Of a stretch of 7,781 nucleotides of DNA, positions 5,768 through 7,781 are shown piece after piece. This stretch comes from Lachnospiraceae bacterium. Lineage in GTDB: Bacteria > Bacillota > Clostridia > Lachnospirales > Lachnospiraceae. The translations under genes and the position numbers were made by a program. The DNA lies in contig DNJM01000096.1 in the NCBI GenBank assembly GCA_003489085.1, forward strand, positions 1-7,781. Reading direction: 5' to 3'. The notes below the pieces were generated by a model. The model was not told the DNA's origin. It saw only the letters and a program-made list of their open reading frames with translations, and did not search any database. Position 1 is the stretch's first letter; each line of letters begins with the position of its first letter.

Positions 5768-6513
5768 CTATTTACCTCTCCTTCCTGTGATTCTGTCATG
5801 CCAAGTGTTTCGCAAAGCCTGCCGATATTCATCTTCATCTGGACATAGGTTGCCTGAACCGTCTGTCTGCACTCCGGTGAAATATTGGAATGGACATAAA
5901 AGGTATCCATTCCCATACGGGAAGCGCCTGCAATATCCGTCTGTTCATCATTTCCAATCATCAGACATTCCTCCGGATGCAGTTGATACGTATACAACAG
6001 TCTTTCAAAAAATTCTGGATCCGGCTTCTTCACTCCGCAGTCTGAAGAAATCAGGATCCCGTCAAAGTATCCGTCAATCCCCAGCCTGCGCAGTTCATAT
6101 TCCGTAAAGATCCTCTGGGCATTGGAAAGCAGATAGAGCTTCTTCCCCAGCCTTTTTAGCCGCTCCAGCATTTCTGTGACTCCCTCATACAGCTTCAGAT
6201 GCTTCGTCGTCAGCACCCGGAAGAACTGACCGGTATGCAGAACAAGCTCGTCGGAGGGCGAAATTCCTTTTGCCATATATAGACTGCGGAATACGGCCTC
6301 GATCTGGATTTCCGGATAGGCCTCATGGCTGTCATGGGTATACTCTCCCGTATCTGTCAGACACTGATAGGCCTTCTTCAGCTCATGCGGCTTGTAAACC
6401 GCTCCATAATATCCATAAAACAGGCTTAATTTTTCCCAGACCTCCTGCTTCTCCTCATCCGTATGAATATCAACCAATGTTCCGTATAAATCAAAAATAT
6501 AGTTTCTATACAC
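5764..6513 (-). CDS. HAD-superfamily hydrolase of unknown substrate
   Basis: This 249-residue soluble protein has the four HAD motifs. Motif I is FDLYGTLVD with nucleophile Asp8, motif II is LLSNAQ with Ser130, motif III is GVKKPDPEFF with Lys163, and motif IV is GNDEQTDIAG (187-196). A helical cap (about residues 18-100) makes it subfamily IA. The second position of motif I is Tyr10, not the Asp general acid of typical phosphatases; the DxYGT form is shared with haloacid dehalogenases and with many uncharacterised members. Translation starts at a GTG (6513-6511) with GGAG-type site AGGAG at 6528-6524, and the frame overlaps the malQ end by 8 bp. Lying between malQ and pullulanase it could process a sugar phosphate or a metabolic by-product, but nothing in the sequence fixes a substrate. 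Confidence 0.9.
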   Translation of the reverse strand: MYRNYIFDLYGTLVDIHTDEEKQEVWEKLSLFYGYYGAVYKPHELKKAYQCLTDTGEYTHDSHEAYPEIQIEAVFRSLYMAKGISPSDELVLHTGQFFRVLTTKHLKLYEGVTEMLERLKRLGKKLYLLSNAQRIFTEYELRRLGIDGYFDGILISSDCGVKKPDPEFFERLLYTYQLHPEECLMIGNDEQTDIAGASRMGMDTFYVHSNISPECRQTVQATYVQMKMNIGRLCETLGMTESQEGEVNR

Positions 6514-7781
6514 GTTCTATCTTCTCCTGCCTCTTTTTGGCTGTCCTACGTTCCATGCGGAAGCTCCGCATCGTCAGCTTCTTTATGCTTTTCAGAAGCT
6601 CAGGTGTGAACTCACCCTTTCTCAACCGCCATTTCCAGTTGCATCCCAAGGTAGACGGATGATTCATCCTGGCTTCATTTCCCAGTCCCAGATAATCCTG
6701 TATCGGAATAACACAAAGACAGGCTGTACTCATCATGGCAAGCTGAATCATCGCCCAGTGAATTCTCTCCTCCGGCAGCTCTTCCCGGTCCAGATATTCC
6801 AGCAGGAATTCCCGCTGCGCCTTTTCCAGCGTATGGTACCAGGAAATAATCGTATCATTGTCATGCGTTCCGGTATAGACAACACAATTTTTATCATACT
6901 CGTGCGGAAGATACCCGGTCTCCTTCTCCGGCTCAAATGCAAATTCCAATACCTTCATATTCGGGTATCCACTGTCCTTCACCAACCGCTCCACTGACGG
7001 TGTCATCAGTCCCAGATCCTCTGCTATCACTTCCCTGGCGCCAAGTCTTCTCTCCAGTGTATGAAACAATTCGATGCCCGGTCCCTTTTCCCAGTGTCCA
7101 TCTACCGCAGTCTCTGCTCCATAAGGAATCGAAAAATATTCATCAAAGCCCCGGAAATGATCAATCCTTACCACGTCATAAAGCTCATAACAATGCGCCA
7201 TCCGCTTCGTCCACCAGTCGTAGTCCGTATTCCGGTGATACTCCCAACGATACAGCGGATTCCCCCAAAGCTGTCCGGTTGCAGAAAAAGCATCCGGCGG
7301 ACAGCCCGCCACAGCTGTGGGAAGATTCTCTTCATCAAACTGGAACAGCTGTGGATTCGCCCATGCATCGGCACTGTCGAATGCAACATAGATCGGCAGA
7401 TCCCCGATCACACGAATTCCCTTTTCATTCGCATAGGACTTCAGCTTCGTCCACTGTTCCATAAAAATGAACTGCAGATATTTATAAAATTCAATTTCAT
7501 AATAATAAGTTTCCCTATAATAATCCAGCGCAAATCCCCACCGCAGGCGGATATCTTCCGCCCATTCATTCCAGGGTGCCCCTCCAAAGCAGTTTTTTAC
7601 TGCCATAAATAGAGCATAATCCTCCAGCCAGAATGCATTTTCCCGGACAAACTCATGAAAACGTGGGTTTTTATAGATCTCGCTTCTCTCATAGGCCTTC
7701 CTGAGAAGGCGGAACCTCTCCTGATACAGCTTCCCATAATCTACCTGTGCCGGGTCATTTCCAAAATCACACGCGTCACAT
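6506..7781 (-). CDS. malQ: 4-alpha-glucanotransferase (amylomaltase, GH77), 5' end beyond window
   Basis: The frame is open to the right edge. The visible 425 residues begin CDACDFGNDPAQVDYGKLY and include WLEDYALFMAVKNCFGG, so the internal Met at 7606 is not the start and roughly the first 80 or so residues are outside. The enzyme transfers alpha-1,4-glucan segments between maltodextrins, producing glucose and longer chains. Key motifs in visible numbering are GDLPIYVAFDSADAW (about 126-140), VRIDHFRG with nucleophile Asp207, VIAEDLG with acid/base Glu254, and GTHDNDT with Asp307. Near the C-terminus RMNHPSTLGCNWKWRL corresponds to the family's RMNxPGTLGGNW block. It is the first operon gene visible, and its TAG overlaps the following HAD gene. 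No residue loss is apparent. Confidence 0.95.
   Translation of the reverse strand, partial: CDACDFGNDPAQVDYGKLYQERFRLLRKAYERSEIYKNPRFHEFVRENAFWLEDYALFMAVKNCFGGAPWNEWAEDIRLRWGFALDYYRETYYYEIEFYKYLQFIFMEQWTKLKSYANEKGIRVIGDLPIYVAFDSADAWANPQLFQFDEENLPTAVAGCPPDAFSATGQLWGNPLYRWEYHRNTDYDWWTKRMAHCYELYDVVRIDHFRGFDEYFSIPYGAETAVDGHWEKGPGIELFHTLERRLGAREVIAEDLGLMTPSVERLVKDSGYPNMKVLEFAFEPEKETGYLPHEYDKNCVVYTGTHDNDTIISWYHTLEKAQREFLLEYLDREELPEERIHWAMIQLAMMSTACLCVIPIQDYLGLGNEARMNHPSTLGCNWKWRLRKGEFTPELLKSIKKLTMRSFRMERRTAKKRQEKIERV

Noticed and set aside
5177..5848. Plus-strand open frame of 223 codons
   Set aside because: It lies antisense to the pullulanase and HAD genes, whose motifs are unambiguous, and its translation has no recognisable family features.

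Overview
The window looks like a chromosomal segment of a low-to-mid GC anaerobic Firmicute, most plausibly a gut Clostridia/Lachnospiraceae member. This is inferred from strong AGGAGG-type ribosome binding sites, tightly overlapping genes, the style of the glycogen/maltodextrin enzymes, and a secreted Glu/Thr-rich surface protein. I could not run a taxonomic search. All supported genes lie on the minus strand, so transcription runs from high to low coordinates.

Right part (7781 down to 1865): an alpha-glucan (glycogen/maltodextrin) degradation operon with translationally coupled genes. The order is malQ (4-alpha-glucanotransferase, 5' end outside the window), a HAD-family hydrolase (8-bp overlap, GTG start), an intracellular type I pullulanase (ATGA 4-bp overlap), and a GH133-type glycogen debranching enzyme (another ATGA overlap). 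The debranching gene is split at a run of eight T residues (coding strand). One extra T places a TGA directly before the conserved EDWGRDT motif, and removing one T restores a normal 650-residue enzyme. Together the enzymes would disproportionate and debranch alpha-1,4/1,6 glucans in the cytoplasm; the HAD protein's substrate is unknown.

Middle (1864 to 1372): a 493-base gap without a gene that is almost entirely regulatory. It holds a sigma70-type promoter (TTGAAA-17-TACAAT) with a small palindrome in its spacer. A full cobalamin (B12) riboswitch aptamer follows (about 1780 to 1604). Next comes an expression platform with mutually exclusive hairpins, ending in an intrinsic terminator with a U6 tail. 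No separate terminator is visible for the glucan operon.

Left part (1371 to 1, running off the edge): the gene controlled by that riboswitch. It encodes a secreted protein with a signal peptide, a long acidic Glu/Thr/Ala-rich linker, a Pro-Asp linker and at least three copies of a roughly 100-residue beta-rich domain that I cannot assign to a named family. The last two copies are nearly identical tandem 348-bp repeats. B12 control of a secreted tandem-domain protein suggests a surface corrinoid or tetrapyrrole capture protein. This is the most interesting hypothesis in the window and is untested.
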